In this document: piece after piece, positions 1 through 6,299 of the stretch
Layout of the letters: every line of letters begins with the position of its first letter
How positions within the stretch are numbered: position 1 is the first letter of the stretch
Origin: a virus
IMG/VR virus record: IMGVR_UViG_3300008464_000004
Coordinates: 1-31,966 of that record
Length of the DNA stretch: 31,966 nt
Direction: 5' to 3' (one strand)
Translations under genes and position numbers: made by a program
The notes under the pieces: model-generated
Told to the model about the DNA's origin: nothing
Databases searched by the model: none
The model's input: the letters and a program-made list of their open reading frames with translations, nothing else

Positions 1-445
1 GCCACTCACCGTAGTTGTCCCAAGTCATACCTTCTTCGAACTGCTCTTCTAGATGCGTTTTAAGTTCCAAGGCAGTATAAGGTACCTTACCGGACGAAGC
101 ACTATCAAAGCTGCGTGCTAGTCTAGATGGCAGTGTCCTGCATAAATGCTTGAGTCTAAATAGCACATCAGAGGCATAACGGTTGTTGTAGTAGTCTGTT
201 CGCTTATGGTACTGCCTATTATACTCAGCGTAGGCTTCTTGGTTGTCTGCATAGTAGTCACGTTTATATTGGTTTATGTGCTCTCTATTACGAGTCTTCC
301 AACTTCGTACTGCTTCTCTACCACACTGTACGCAACGCTTACTTTTAGCATTGCGTGGAGAGTCATGTCCTTGCTTACACTCTACTCCAGTGTAGTATTG
401 CTTAAGCCCTTGGACAACAGCTTCTTCACGAGTAATAATTTCCAT
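1..445 (-). CDS. HNH homing-type endonuclease, C-terminus cut by window edge
   Basis: The frame is open from the ATG at 445 to the left edge, giving 148 codons. A Cys/His cluster (CKQGH at about residues 23-27, then CVQC) is followed by a basic Arg/Tyr/Asn-rich helical region. The visible end reads FEEGMTWDNYGEW, the segment that directly precedes the catalytic His (usually W-H-I-D-H) in many phage HNH nucleases. The catalytic residues themselves lie outside the window, so the family call rests on the zinc cluster and this pre-motif. An in-frame ATG at 457 is possible, but GGAGA lies 5-6 nt before the 445 ATG, so that start is preferred. It is the first gene after its own promoter (471-499) and is separated by a terminator from the nucleotide genes. 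Such nucleases are usually free-standing mobile genes that cut related phage DNA. Confidence 0.72.
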   Translation of the reverse strand, partial: MEIITREEAVVQGLKQYYTGVECKQGHDSPRNAKSKRCVQCGREAVRSWKTRNREHINQYKRDYYADNQEAYAEYNRQYHKRTDYYNNRYASDVLFRLKHLCRTLPSRLARSFDSASSGKVPYTALELKTHLEEQFEEGMTWDNYGEW

Positions 446-470
446 CAGAGTCTCCATTGACTGAGATGAT

Positions 471-499
471 ATTATCTCATGTTTTATTAAATTTGTTAA
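471..499 (-). promoter_or_regulatory. sigma70-like promoter with extended -10, upstream of HNH gene
   Basis: On the minus strand TTAACA (494-499) and GATAAT (471-476) are separated by 17 nt, with TG one base before the -10 (TGAGATAAT). The element GTTATTTAACAAATT around the -35 is repeated exactly in the promoter at 6251-6278. This supports a shared host-RNA-polymerase promoter type. The gene starts about 14 nt past the expected transcription start. Confidence 0.65.
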
Positions 500-514
500 A
501 TAACATTTGGCTAT

Positions 515-546
515 AAAAAAGCCCGATCTTATTACTAAATCGGGCT
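515..546 (-). terminator. rho-independent terminator after the dCMP deaminase gene
   Basis: On the minus strand an inverted repeat AGCCCGAT ... ATCGGGCT is followed directly by six Ts. It ends the long leftward replication/nucleotide operon about 60 nt past the dCMP deaminase stop. It lies just ahead of the HNH promoter, so the HNH gene is its own transcription unit. Apart from this hairpin and the promoter, nothing else is seen in 446-605. Confidence 0.85.
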
Positions 547-605
547 CGTGTATGGACTTCTAAGGACAAAATAATCTAGGCCCTATTGATATATCAGGCT
601 GAGAA

Positions 606-1037
606 TTATTGTTCGACCTGGACTCGAATAGGCTTGATTCCGGCCGCATTTAGAAGTCCCAAGGCTTGCATGTTTTCCTCATACCAGGAGGAGCTAATCT
701 TAGGCTCTGGACAGTGTGCTGTAGTGATGCCTGCTTGGATCATAGCCTTAGCACAATCTAAGCAAGGAGCTTTGGTACAGTACATCGTCCAGCCAGTGAG
801 GTCACGTCGGGCATTAACAATGGCATTGACTTCAGCGTGTACAGTTAGTGCAAGCTTCTTGTCTTTGTCCATCATAGTATAACCATCGTAAATCCCAGTA
901 GGGAAGCCATTATAGCCGACTGTAAACAATCGCTTATCAGTACTAACAATAACAGCTCCAACCTTACAGTCAGGGTCCTTACTCCACGACGCAGCTTCCT
1001 GAGCTAACGCCATGAACCGCTTAGTCCACTTATCCAT
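606..1037 (-). CDS. dCMP deaminase (zinc-dependent)
   Basis: 143 aa, a normal length for phage deoxycytidylate deaminases. It converts dCMP to dUMP, the substrate for thymidylate synthesis. The zinc site is complete: H67-A-E69 (E is the proton shuttle) and P-C92-x-x-C95. The substrate loop GYNGFP is at residues 41-46. The start overlaps the end of the dNMP kinase gene by 8 nt, so the two are probably translationally coupled. It is the last gene of a leftward nucleotide operon, followed by a terminator. T4 gene cd is the functional counterpart. In the context of the TS-like gene at 2088, it would divert cytosine nucleotides towards dTMP while others are modified. Family assignment is secure; allosteric control by dCTP or a modified dCTP is not readable here. 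Confidence 0.95.
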   Translation of the reverse strand: MDKWTKRFMALAQEAASWSKDPDCKVGAVIVSTDKRLFTVGYNGFPTGIYDGYTMMDKDKKLALTVHAEVNAIVNARRDLTGWTMYCTKAPCLDCAKAMIQAGITTAHCPEPKISSSWYEENMQALGLLNAAGIKPIRVQVEQ

Positions 1038-1527
1038 TCTTCAGTACCTCTACTAGACGATCAAGCCTAGCTAAGAACTCACCACCGGTACCGTTGTTCT
1101 GAATCTTGATCCAGGCTGGGTGATACCTTAGTTGCATAGACTCAGCAGGTTCAGGTGCTACGCGGCTCATAGCATTGATCCAGATAACAGTAACCTTGAA
1201 CTCTTCGGTCACAGCGTCGCACTCATCCTGAGCTCTGATACCACAGTAGATGTCATTGCTAGCATAGATCAGACGACCTAACTTAGCTTTGTCATCTTTG
1301 CAGTAGTCAGCAATCAAGTCATGCCACTCCGCTCGGTGGTTTACTCGATCTTCAAAGCACTGTTCTGAAGTAGTGTAGCCGTACTTATCCTTGAGAGCGT
1401 CAAAGATAAAAGCATCGCAACACACTTGTGAAGACCCTGCGTAGGTGAGACCCAGCTTTTCAGCTAGGTACTCCGCCGCAGTGTCTTTACCATGACGAGC
1501 ATGGCCTAAGACAAGGATTTTACGCAT
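1030..1527 (-). CDS. deoxynucleoside monophosphate kinase
   Basis: 165 aa P-loop kinase. The N-terminal strand runs straight into the Walker A sequence GHARHGKDT (residues 8-16), in the G-x4-GK[DT]T form typical of phage dNMP kinases and dephospho-CoA-kinase-like enzymes. An R-rich lid (RVNHRAEWHD) and a C-terminal ...IWINAMSRV region follow. It would phosphorylate dNMPs to dNDPs. T4 gp1 does this for dTMP, dGMP and 5-hydroxymethyl-dCMP. It starts on the TAATG that ends the upstream NTP-PPase gene and overlaps dCMP deaminase by 8 nt. This position beside a dCMP-type TS homolog makes a role with modified dCMP plausible, but substrate range cannot be read from sequence. Confidence 0.85.
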   Translation of the reverse strand: MRKILVLGHARHGKDTAAEYLAEKLGLTYAGSSQVCCDAFIFDALKDKYGYTTSEQCFEDRVNHRAEWHDLIADYCKDDKAKLGRLIYASNDIYCGIRAQDECDAVTEEFKVTVIWINAMSRVAPEPAESMQLRYHPAWIKIQNNGTGGEFLARLDRLVEVLKNG

Positions 1528-2081
1528 TAATGAGTGACCTCGGGAATAATGGAGTTAAGTAACTTCTGCAGGCGTGGCTCAGGAGCAACAAAGGAAGAAC
1601 CCTTATCTACATTAGCTTTGACATCAGACGCAGTCTTCTTAGCCGGCTTAGTATCGTTAGCATCACATACAATGTTCATTGCTGCTTCACACTGTGATTG
1701 GTTAAAGCCCATAGACAACATCATTAACTGAGCTACGCCTAGCACTTTGTACATCGCAGACTCAGGGTCTGTTTCAGCTTCAGCTAATATAGGGTATAGC
1801 AGTGACATAGGGTGTACAATAACACCATGTGCCATTACTGCTTCAACCACTCGTACGGCTTGTACTGCGCCTTCAGCGTTTAGCTCAATACCCATCTTCC
1901 ATAAACCACCCATAGCTAAATAGGTAAGATCACATACCGCGTCTAGCTCGTCAACTGGTGTGTCAGCATCAAAGAACTCTTGCAGCTCTTCAGCTAGCAG
2001 TTTGATCGTCAGTTCGTGGTTGTACTCTTGATCATAACGTGCGGCGTTCCAGCCAGCGACTCTTTTAAATACCATTAACAT
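1527..2081 (-). CDS. MazG-like all-alpha NTP pyrophosphohydrolase
   Basis: 184 aa. The N-terminal half carries the acidic pattern of the all-alpha NTP-PPase fold: LLAEELQEFFDA (E31, E32, E35) and then DELDAVCDLTYLAMG (D47, D51), which bind Mg2+ and hydrolyse an NTP/dNTP to the monophosphate plus PPi. A second, helical half contains AMNIVCDANDTKP, a pattern common in phage phosphoribosyl-ATP-pyrophosphatase-like proteins. The C-terminus is Lys- and Pro-rich. The gene lies 6 nt after the TS-like gene and shares a TAATG junction with the kinase. T4 dCTPase (gp56) belongs to the same broad fold class, so dCTP removal is a reasonable inference here. A general house-cleaning role is the alternative. 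An internal ATG at 2075 could be the start instead. Confidence 0.72.
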   Translation of the reverse strand: MLMVFKRVAGWNAARYDQEYNHELTIKLLAEELQEFFDADTPVDELDAVCDLTYLAMGGLWKMGIELNAEGAVQAVRVVEAVMAHGVIVHPMSLLYPILAEAETDPESAMYKVLGVAQLMMLSMGFNQSQCEAAMNIVCDANDTKPAKKTASDVKANVDKGSSFVAPEPRLQKLLNSIIPEVTH

Positions 2082-2087
2082 AATAAC

Positions 2088-2888
2088 TTATCCGTGTAGT
2101 TTGAATTTGATTGCAGGTTGAGGGCTGTAAGACCCAAGTCGTAGTTTACTAGGTTCGAACTCACAGAAGTCTTCACCTTTAGTTGCGTAGAACCATGGTA
2201 CCATAGCCAACACAACGTCTTCACACTGGGCGATGTACTTGTGAGCACCTTCAACGTGATCAGTGTATATGTGGGTATCACCGAAGTCCATCTTAACACG
2301 TCCAGGAGTAAACCCAAACTCTGCAGCGATAGCGATTAACCAGGCTCCAGCTAAGATAAAGTCTGATGGCATGCCAACCATGGTATCAACTGAGCGTTGA
2401 GTCCATACCATGCTAATAATACCACTCTCAGTCACGTGGAACTGATATGAGTAGTGGCAGCAAGGTAGTGACAGTTCACTTAGCTTGTTTGGTCGCCATG
2501 CATTGATAATCATACGTCGATTCGACGGGTCATTCTTTAGCTTATCCTTTAGATCAGCGATCTGGTCAGAGCCTTCAAAGTCAAACCAGGCGTTACCGTA
2601 GTCAAGGTTTAGCTGACCATTCTCATCAGCCCATTGTCCCCAATAGTTACAGCCCCAATCTTTGAAGTCCTGCACACACTTAGGCTGACGTAACAAAGCA
2701 GCAAGCTCACCAAGTACACCGTCAGGAAACATCTTACGACCTGATAGTAACGGGAAGCCATTACGCAAGTCAAACTCAATGCTTGTACCAAATATAGACA
2801 TTGTTTCTTGGTTACGAGTCTCACGACGCTCACCGGCCATCAATACTGTAAGCACTAGGTCTTTGTAGTCTTTCTCAAACTGTTCCAT
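2088..2888 (-). CDS. thymidylate-synthase-family enzyme with Asp at the base-reading site; probable dCMP hydroxymethylase/methylase
   Basis: 266 aa, full length for the family and alignable end to end with E. coli ThyA. Seen: phosphate-loop Arg near residues 22-25, E61, W83/W86 in WGQWADENG, Y97, R124/R125, catalytic Cys144 in LPCCH, Q164-R165-S166-x-D168, and H206/Y208 in DTHIY. The decisive difference is at residue 176. ThyA has GLPFN (Asn177, which hydrogen-bonds uracil); this protein has GMPSD. Asp at this position is found in T4 dCMP hydroxymethylase (Asp179), and Asn-to-Asp in Lactobacillus casei TS is known to switch preference from dUMP to dCMP. I therefore infer dCMP as substrate, giving 5-hydroxymethyl- or 5-methyl-dCMP from methylene-tetrahydrofolate. 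An annotation pipeline would call it thyA. It overlaps the preceding small gene by TAATG. Confidence 0.8.
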   Translation of the reverse strand: MEQFEKDYKDLVLTVLMAGERRETRNQETMSIFGTSIEFDLRNGFPLLSGRKMFPDGVLGELAALLRQPKCVQDFKDWGCNYWGQWADENGQLNLDYGNAWFDFEGSDQIADLKDKLKNDPSNRRMIINAWRPNKLSELSLPCCHYSYQFHVTESGIISMVWTQRSVDTMVGMPSDFILAGAWLIAIAAEFGFTPGRVKMDFGDTHIYTDHVEGAHKYIAQCEDVVLAMVPWFYATKGEDFCEFEPSKLRLGSYSPQPAIKFKLHG

Positions 2889-3097
2889 TATTGTCCACCT
2901 ATGTCATGAGTTGTCACTACAGCGCCGACACTACCAGTTGTCGGTTGTTCACGTTCGTACTTGTCCATAATAAGGTCAAGTGCTTGGCCAATCTCACTAC
3001 AAGCGTGGCTTAAACCTGCTCTGCCTGGTTCACGGCTTTGAAATTGCACCAAAAACCCTGATTCTTGCTCGTCAATAAAAACATTAAGCTTGCCCAT
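2888..3097 (-). CDS. small conserved-context protein of unknown function
   Basis: 69 aa, no family recognised. It is mildly acidic, with a beta-like N-terminus (MGKLNVFIDEQESGFLVQFQ) and a helix around QALDLIMDKYEREQ. It has no cysteine cluster, signal peptide or membrane segment. A good ribosome site (GGAG, 7 nt before the ATG) and tight packing support it as real. It overlaps the end of the DNA polymerase gene by 14 nt and its stop overlaps the start of the TS-like gene (TAATG). Position suggests a replication or nucleotide accessory role, but nothing in the sequence shows which. Confidence 0.7.
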   Translation of the reverse strand: MGKLNVFIDEQESGFLVQFQSREPGRAGLSHACSEIGQALDLIMDKYEREQPTTGSVGAVVTTHDIGGQ

Positions 3098-4808
3098 CTA
3101 CTTTCTCCAACATCGCCATTCCGTCTAGCGAGTAATTCCAAAGGTCAGGAACGTCATCATCTTCAATGTCGCCCCAGTTAAAACCAACCGAAACATCGAC
3201 TGGCATAGGAAGGTCTTTAATGGCAAACAACTTGCTCATTTCAAACCAACCCTCTTGCATGCATTCCGCCATCTTCTTAGCTAAAGGCTCGTAGATCGCA
3301 GGATCATTAGGACAGTCAACAATGAAGCTATCGTGGATGAAGTTAACTAAGTAAGCGTCGTCCTTCTTAGCTTCTTCTAACGCTGGACCAAAGTAGTGTA
3401 GCGCTAGCTTTGCAACTTCTGCTGCACTTCCCTGGTTCTCAATGTTAAGCTGATCAGTCATCATCTTACCTTTGTAGGTACGACCTAGGGCTGTAGAGCC
3501 TAAACGACCTTTACGCCACTGTGAGATACCACGCTCTTGCCAAGCATAGATTTCTTTCCAAAGGTTACGCCAGCGCGCTCTATCCTTATTTGCCTGGCGT
3601 TCAGTTATTAGCATGTCTGCTGTCTCAATAAGTATCGAGATGAGCATTGCTATACCACCACCGTATAAGAACGAGAAGTTGTAGGTCTTACTTAGTTGAC
3701 GCTGAGCTTTTGTCCAGGCTTCACCAAATAACATGTTAGCTGTGAACCCGTGTAAATCCTCGCCCTTACGGAATAGCTCTTCCATCATAACACAAGTGGT
3801 AATCGCACATATCGTACGTAGTTCCACCTGAGCATAGTCAGCGTAGACAAATACGCGACCAGCATCTTCAGGGTAGCCAAACACACCTTTAGTTGAGCGT
3901 GGTAGCTGCTGAAGGTTTTGATCCTTAGATGTCAAGCGACCTGAGCGTGCAGACGGCAGGAACTTGCCGTAGATACGACCATCATTAGTTTCGAACTTCT
4001 TTAAGAAGCTGTTTTGCTTAACTAACTTTCGCACGGTACGAACATTACCAGCACGCTCATTACCTTGAAGAGCAAACGTAGCTAAAGCTAAACCATCGGA
4101 CTCATTCTCACCAATGTAAGGTCGTACTTGCTGCCAGCTGTTAATATTAATAGGCATAGCGTAGCTTTTAATCTTAGCTTCATTAGCTTCGAATAGGGCG
4201 TTTAGCTTGTCCTGGTCTACAGGCATGCCGTTCCACTGGAAGTCTAAGCAACGGCGTACCGTAAGCATGTCCAGCTTATAACTTGGCGTGTCAATTACAG
4301 GACTAACGTTCTCCCACACAGCAGGCATGTAGTACACGTCAGTAGCAGCGTAGTGCAGCTGTTCTTCAGTGAGTACAGGCTTAGACCAGTCAGTCTTCTG
4401 TAGCTTAGTCTTATCCAAGCCCTGCTTGACATAAGGGTCATAACCAAGAGAGTAAGTCATTACTTGATCTAAGCTAAACTTCTCTTTCTCAGGGAAGGCT
4501 AGGCGAGCTAAGTATAATGTGTCCTCAAACTTAGCCGGAATCCAACGTGTGCCTGAAGTCTGTTGCATAGTTGTAATATCGTAGTGGCTGTTATGCCATA
4601 CAGTATTAAACTTGTTAAGCTCAGCCATCATCTCAAAGACGTTAGGCCACTCAACGAATAGCACTTCATCGAGTAAAGGTTGATATAACTGTAGAAGTCT
4701 TACTTTGCCGTAAAGACCACAGGTCTCAGTGTCCGCAAACACTGGTTGACCTGCGTCTAACTCCGACATCGCTTCTACTAGTTCTAGGATGCGATAGGGA
4801 GTCATCAT
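3084..4808 (-). CDS. family-A DNA polymerase with 3'-5' exonuclease
   Basis: 574 aa, shorter than T7 gp5 (704). The 3'-5' proofreading domain occupies about residues 20-165: ExoI D26-T-E28, ExoII HNSHYD (D77) and ExoIII Y153-AAT-D157. The polymerase domain follows. It has SGRLTSKDQNLQQLPR (289-304), motif A VYADYAQVELR (D324), motif B R370-x3-K374-x3-F378-x3-Y382 and motif C IHDSF (H492, D493). Residue 378 is Phe, the form that discriminates against dideoxynucleotides. Motif C has Ser494 where most family-A enzymes have Glu. There is no 5'-nuclease domain. The start shares TAATG with the upstream gene, and a second Met at codon 2 is possible. It is the replicative polymerase of the phage, working with the SSB, primase-helicase and helicase encoded upstream. 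Confidence 0.96.
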   Translation of the reverse strand: MMTPYRILELVEAMSELDAGQPVFADTETCGLYGKVRLLQLYQPLLDEVLFVEWPNVFEMMAELNKFNTVWHNSHYDITTMQQTSGTRWIPAKFEDTLYLARLAFPEKEKFSLDQVMTYSLGYDPYVKQGLDKTKLQKTDWSKPVLTEEQLHYAATDVYYMPAVWENVSPVIDTPSYKLDMLTVRRCLDFQWNGMPVDQDKLNALFEANEAKIKSYAMPININSWQQVRPYIGENESDGLALATFALQGNERAGNVRTVRKLVKQNSFLKKFETNDGRIYGKFLPSARSGRLTSKDQNLQQLPRSTKGVFGYPEDAGRVFVYADYAQVELRTICAITTCVMMEELFRKGEDLHGFTANMLFGEAWTKAQRQLSKTYNFSFLYGGGIAMLISILIETADMLITERQANKDRARWRNLWKEIYAWQERGISQWRKGRLGSTALGRTYKGKMMTDQLNIENQGSAAEVAKLALHYFGPALEEAKKDDAYLVNFIHDSFIVDCPNDPAIYEPLAKKMAECMQEGWFEMSKLFAIKDLPMPVDVSVGFNWGDIEDDDVPDLWNYSLDGMAMLEKVDGQA

Positions 4809-5422
4809 TATAGACGCACCAACTTAGATGTTTCAGTGCGTTCTTCTTCAGTGAGGTTGTTCATAACGTCATCACGAAGCTCTGCACGACGCTTACGGAC
4901 AGTTGCTACACGTAACTTCTCCATTAGCTTGTTTTCCATCTCCAAGCATTGGTCGAAGTGTGTAGTGTCGATCTTTTGCACGATCCAAGCGTAGCGGATA
5001 TTAGGATCAAGGTCAACTTCTAAAGGATCAAGGATCGATACAACTTCAACGATCTTTAGCTCAGTATTTTTAACCCATACAGCAACTTTATCACCAAGCT
5101 CAAGGTCGGTAAGTAGTGTTTTATACGAGTAAGACTTGGTGCCAGTGTAAGGTGCAAAAACAACGTTGACGATTTTGAAGTCAGGGTTTTCAGATAGAAC
5201 TGTGTCGGTCATTTGCATTTTATAGTCTCCTAAGACTGTAGTATTAGTTTCTTCAATTTGGGTTTTCTTAGCTACGGAAGCTTCCCAGCGGTCGAACTCT
5301 TTAGGTGAGATAGACGCTAGTGCTTCTTGTTGCTTACGAGACAGAAAGCCTCGCTCTTTATAGAATTCTTGTAGTGAGCGAATAAAGCCAGCATCACTCA
5401 TATCTTTACGTGGTTCGTTCAT
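4808..5422 (-). CDS. two-part protein of unknown function, possibly two fused or nested genes
   Basis: 204 aa. Residues about 10-55 are helical and basic (FIRSLQEFYKERGFLSRKQQEAL), a segment seen at the start of several phage replication-region proteins. Residues about 75-155 are beta-rich with a GDKVAVWV strand pair and end in YAWIVQKID. A charged C-terminal helix follows. The junction around residues 58-70 (EETNTTVLGDYK) is the translation of a sequence that nearly copies the gene's own leader, including AGTCTTAGGAGACTATAAA directly before ATG at 5218. The beta domain therefore has a complete ribosome site of its own, and translation from 5218 would give a protein of 136 aa. No function is recognised. 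It lies between SSB and DNA polymerase and overlaps the latter by TAATG. Confidence 0.75.
   Translation of the reverse strand: MNEPRKDMSDAGFIRSLQEFYKERGFLSRKQQEALASISPKEFDRWEASVAKKTQIEETNTTVLGDYKMQMTDTVLSENPDFKIVNVVFAPYTGTKSYSYKTLLTDLELGDKVAVWVKNTELKIVEVVSILDPLEVDLDPNIRYAWIVQKIDTTHFDQCLEMENKLMEKLRVATVRKRRAELRDDVMNNLTEEERTETSKLVRL
5220..5245 (-). repeat. internal copy of the gene leader with ribosome site
   Basis: On the minus strand this reads CTAATACTACAGTCTTAGGAG then ACTATAAA and ATG (5216-5218). The leader of the enclosing ORF at 5424-5452 reads CTAATAATAGAGTCTTAAGGAGACTATAAAC before ATG 5422. The two differ by a few bases and one indel. GGAG is 8-9 nt from the ATG in both. This copy lies inside the coding frame and would drive internal initiation. 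Confidence 0.7.
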
Positions 5423-5455
5423 GTTTATAGTCTCCTTAAGACTCTATTATTAGAA

Positions 5456-5478
5456 CCTAGCACTCGTTAGAGGCTAGG
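5456..5478 (-). terminator. weak hairpin between SSB gene and the 4808-5422 gene
   Basis: Inverted repeat CCTAGC ... GCTAGG with an inner CTC/GAG pair and GTTA loop, one bulged A. On the minus strand it is followed by TTCTAATAAT rather than a solid T run. It could be a partial terminator or an RNA-processing hairpin that lowers downstream expression relative to SSB. The duplicated leader follows it directly. Confidence 0.4.
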
Positions 5479-5494
5479 CTTATTCTACTTCTTG

Positions 5495-6154
5495 CTACAG
5501 ACGAGGCTTGCTAGCAGGCTCTGACTTTTCTTCAGCTTGCTCTTCATGCACGCCTTCGAAAGTATCGTCTTCACCAGTCCAACCGCCTTCTTCGTCTTCA
5601 TCCGCTTCAAAACCAGCGTCTTCAGAGTACACTTCAAGCTTGCTGATCTGGATCGCGTTCAAGTAGAACGTTACACCTGCATCAACAATTTGACCTTGCT
5701 TTGACTTGGTGGTGTAGATGTCGAAAGAACCAGACACCTTACCAGTAGAGCCATTGCCGATCTTAGTAGCACCTAACGCAACTTCTTTACCTTTAGCATT
5801 GTACGTCTTAACCAAGATAGGTGAACCATCAGGCCAAGTAACGCCAGTTTTAAACGCTAAGATAAAGTTACCGGTAGGCTCTTTAATAGCTTCGCCGTCT
5901 TCATCAGTTTCACCGGTTTTCTTCATCTGCGGGTATAAACCAGTAGACTTAGGAACCTTAACTTTCTTAGGACGATGTTCTTGCCAGAAAGCTTCAATCT
6001 TAGCTGCGATCTCGTCTGCTTGCTCGGCAGTGAGCACTAGCGAGGCGACATACTGCATTTTGCCAGATAAGTTTTCTTTGCCTTCACCAGTAATAGTTAC
6101 CCATTCTAGTGAACCTTTAGGAGACATGAACTTTTGTAGTGTTTGTGATGCCAT
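5495..6154 (-). CDS. single-stranded DNA-binding protein, T7 gp2.5/DUF2815-like
   Basis: 219 aa from the preferred ATG at 6154 (MASQTLQKFMSPKGSLEW). The open frame extends to 6199, but the added residues do not look like the family's N-terminus. The beta-rich body has YVASLVL, KVPKSTGLYPQMKK, GNFILAFKTGV and IVDAGVTFYLNAIQISKL, consistent with a single OB fold. The C-terminal ~45 residues are strongly acidic (DEDEEGGWTGEDDTFEG), as in T7 gp2.5, where the tail recruits polymerase and helicase-primase. Unusually the last residues are basic (SKPRL). It binds ssDNA at the fork. It is the first gene after the promoter at 6251-6278 and lies upstream of polymerase, fitting high expression. Family by pattern; fold unconfirmed. 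Confidence 0.8.
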   Translation of the reverse strand: MASQTLQKFMSPKGSLEWVTITGEGKENLSGKMQYVASLVLTAEQADEIAAKIEAFWQEHRPKKVKVPKSTGLYPQMKKTGETDEDGEAIKEPTGNFILAFKTGVTWPDGSPILVKTYNAKGKEVALGATKIGNGSTGKVSGSFDIYTTKSKQGQIVDAGVTFYLNAIQISKLEVYSEDAGFEADEDEEGGWTGEDDTFEGVHEEQAEEKSEPASKPRL

Positions 6155-6250
6155 TGTCGTATTTACTCTTAGTTGTCGTACATTGTGACCTGCCAACATG
6201 ACAGGCCTTTGGTTTAATCTTTAGAAACTGTTGTCTCAAAAGATGAATCT

Positions 6251-6278
6251 ATTATGCCATGTATAATGAATTTGTTAA
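6251..6278 (-). promoter_or_regulatory. promoter for the SSB-polymerase-nucleotide operon
   Basis: On the minus strand TTAACA (6273-6278) and CATAAT (6251-6256) are 16 nt apart, with TG one base upstream of the -10. Its 15-nt -35 region GTTATTTAACAAATT is identical to that of the promoter at 471-499. It sits between the helicase and SSB genes and would raise SSB and polymerase expression within the leftward block. Confidence 0.65.
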
Positions 6279-6299
6279 ATAACGTTTTGGAATAAAAAC

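Noticed and set aside
206-460. Plus-strand frame of 84 codons with hydrophobic product
   Set aside because: It is the antisense shadow of the HNH gene, which has the zinc cluster and the pre-HNH motif.
5718-6188. Long plus-strand frame of 156 codons
   Set aside because: It is antisense to the SSB gene, has no ribosome site and no recognisable domain; the codon pattern is that of the opposite strand.
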